Assembly: GCA_024400665.1 (NCBI GenBank)
Contig: JAKSML010000020.1
Location: 1 to 33,229 of the forward strand
Direction: 5' to 3'
From: Bacteroidales bacterium
GTDB lineage: Bacteria; Bacteroidota; Bacteroidia; Bacteroidales; P3
DNA length: 33,229 bases
Both the position numbers and the translations under genes were made by a program. This document shows positions 33,096-33,229 of this stretch, piece after piece; the first letter of the stretch is position 1, and every line of letters starts with the position of its first letter. Under the pieces are notes generated by a model that worked only from the letters and a program-made list of their open reading frames with translations, was not told the origin of the DNA and made no database searches.

Positions 33096-33187
33096 AGCCT
33101 CCCCTTTCGGAACGCATGGAAGCGGAGCGTCCAAGAGCTCGCTCTTGAGACCGTAGCGGAATGCGTCACGGAGTAAAGGGGCTGGGG
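33096..33187. repeat. Large imperfect palindromic element
   Basis: Blocks CAGCCTCCCCTTT (33095-33107), ACGCAT (33112-33117) and AAGAGC (33133-33138) are mirrored by GCTCTT (33141-33146), ATGCGT (33161-33166) and AAAGGGGCTG (33175-33184) around a 2-base centre. Mismatched loops separate the paired blocks. The element is more GC-rich than its surroundings. It resembles a MITE-like or structured-RNA module; a frame through it gives no known protein. Confidence 0.6.
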
Positions 33188-33229
33188 GTATGTTTCGATA
33201 AAATAATTCCCTATAGAAAAACATTTGGG

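Larger units (their letters stand above)
32748..33229. other. AT-rich end region without a gene
   Basis: No credible coding region is seen. CACGAATTT appears twice within 25 bases (32882-32912). AGAATGCC (32946-32953) and GGCATTCT (32957-32964) form an 8-bp hairpin with a 3-base loop. The second copy of the 32-base dispersed repeat and a large palindromic element follow. Confidence 0.5.

Overview
The window looks like a Bacteroidota chromosome, most likely of the order Bacteroidales. The grounds are: a PorX-type response regulator with a PglZ domain, several large secreted proteins with type IX secretion (T9SS) sorting domains of type A ('YPNP') and type B (gliding-motility-like, CHU_C), a Bacteroidota-type promoter (TTTG-N19-TAnnTTTG) before one of them, DUF1573 and lipoprotein genes, and starts preceded by A-rich rather than Shine-Dalgarno sequence. 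I cannot name the genus.

Layout. (1) 1-717: gene-poor, C-rich then AT-rich flank. (2) 718-10935: an AT-rich, compositionally foreign block read entirely on the minus strand. From its promoter side it encodes a 59-residue XRE repressor-like protein, a 1343-residue UPF1-like SF1 helicase, a protein with an IF-2-N-like domain and a phospholipase-D-like nuclease domain, a DUF1257 (Ycf35-like) protein with an apparent DUF2997-like tail, a Ycf46-type AAA+ ATPase and, after a 159-base gap, an AlbA_2/HATPase_c_4 protein. The five genes from the repressor to the AAA+ ATPase are spaced by 1 to 31 bases and are almost certainly one operon. Helicase plus PLD nuclease recalls Mokosh and DISARM, but I know of no described system that also contains the Ycf35/Ycf46 pair. 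This is my best candidate for an undescribed, probably anti-phage, system. (3) 10936-11444: a junction with several perfect palindromes. (4) 11445-18478: GC-rich core genes on the minus strand: a PLP-dependent aminotransferase, a DUF1573 secreted protein, mfd and a small lipoprotein. (5) 18479-27695: a plus-strand group with porX and three T9SS cargo proteins, two of them adjacent IgGFc-binding-like adhesins. (6) 27998-32618: minus-strand tex and a secreted thioredoxin/PKD/cleaved-adhesin T9SS protein. (7) 32619-33229: an AT-rich end with a clear promoter and a large imperfect palindrome.

A second theme is a family of intergenic elements made of heptanucleotide repeats arranged as inverted arms around a GC-rich core resembling GGCGGAAGCCGTC. 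The best copy (13485-13651) has ten heptamers on each side. Others lie at 17203, 18147, 18317, 20047, 21746, 24454 and 27750. They separate almost every GC-rich gene pair and are absent from the AT-rich island.

No tRNA, rRNA, CRISPR array, transposase or integrase gene was recognised. Assignments come from reading motifs, not from database searches.
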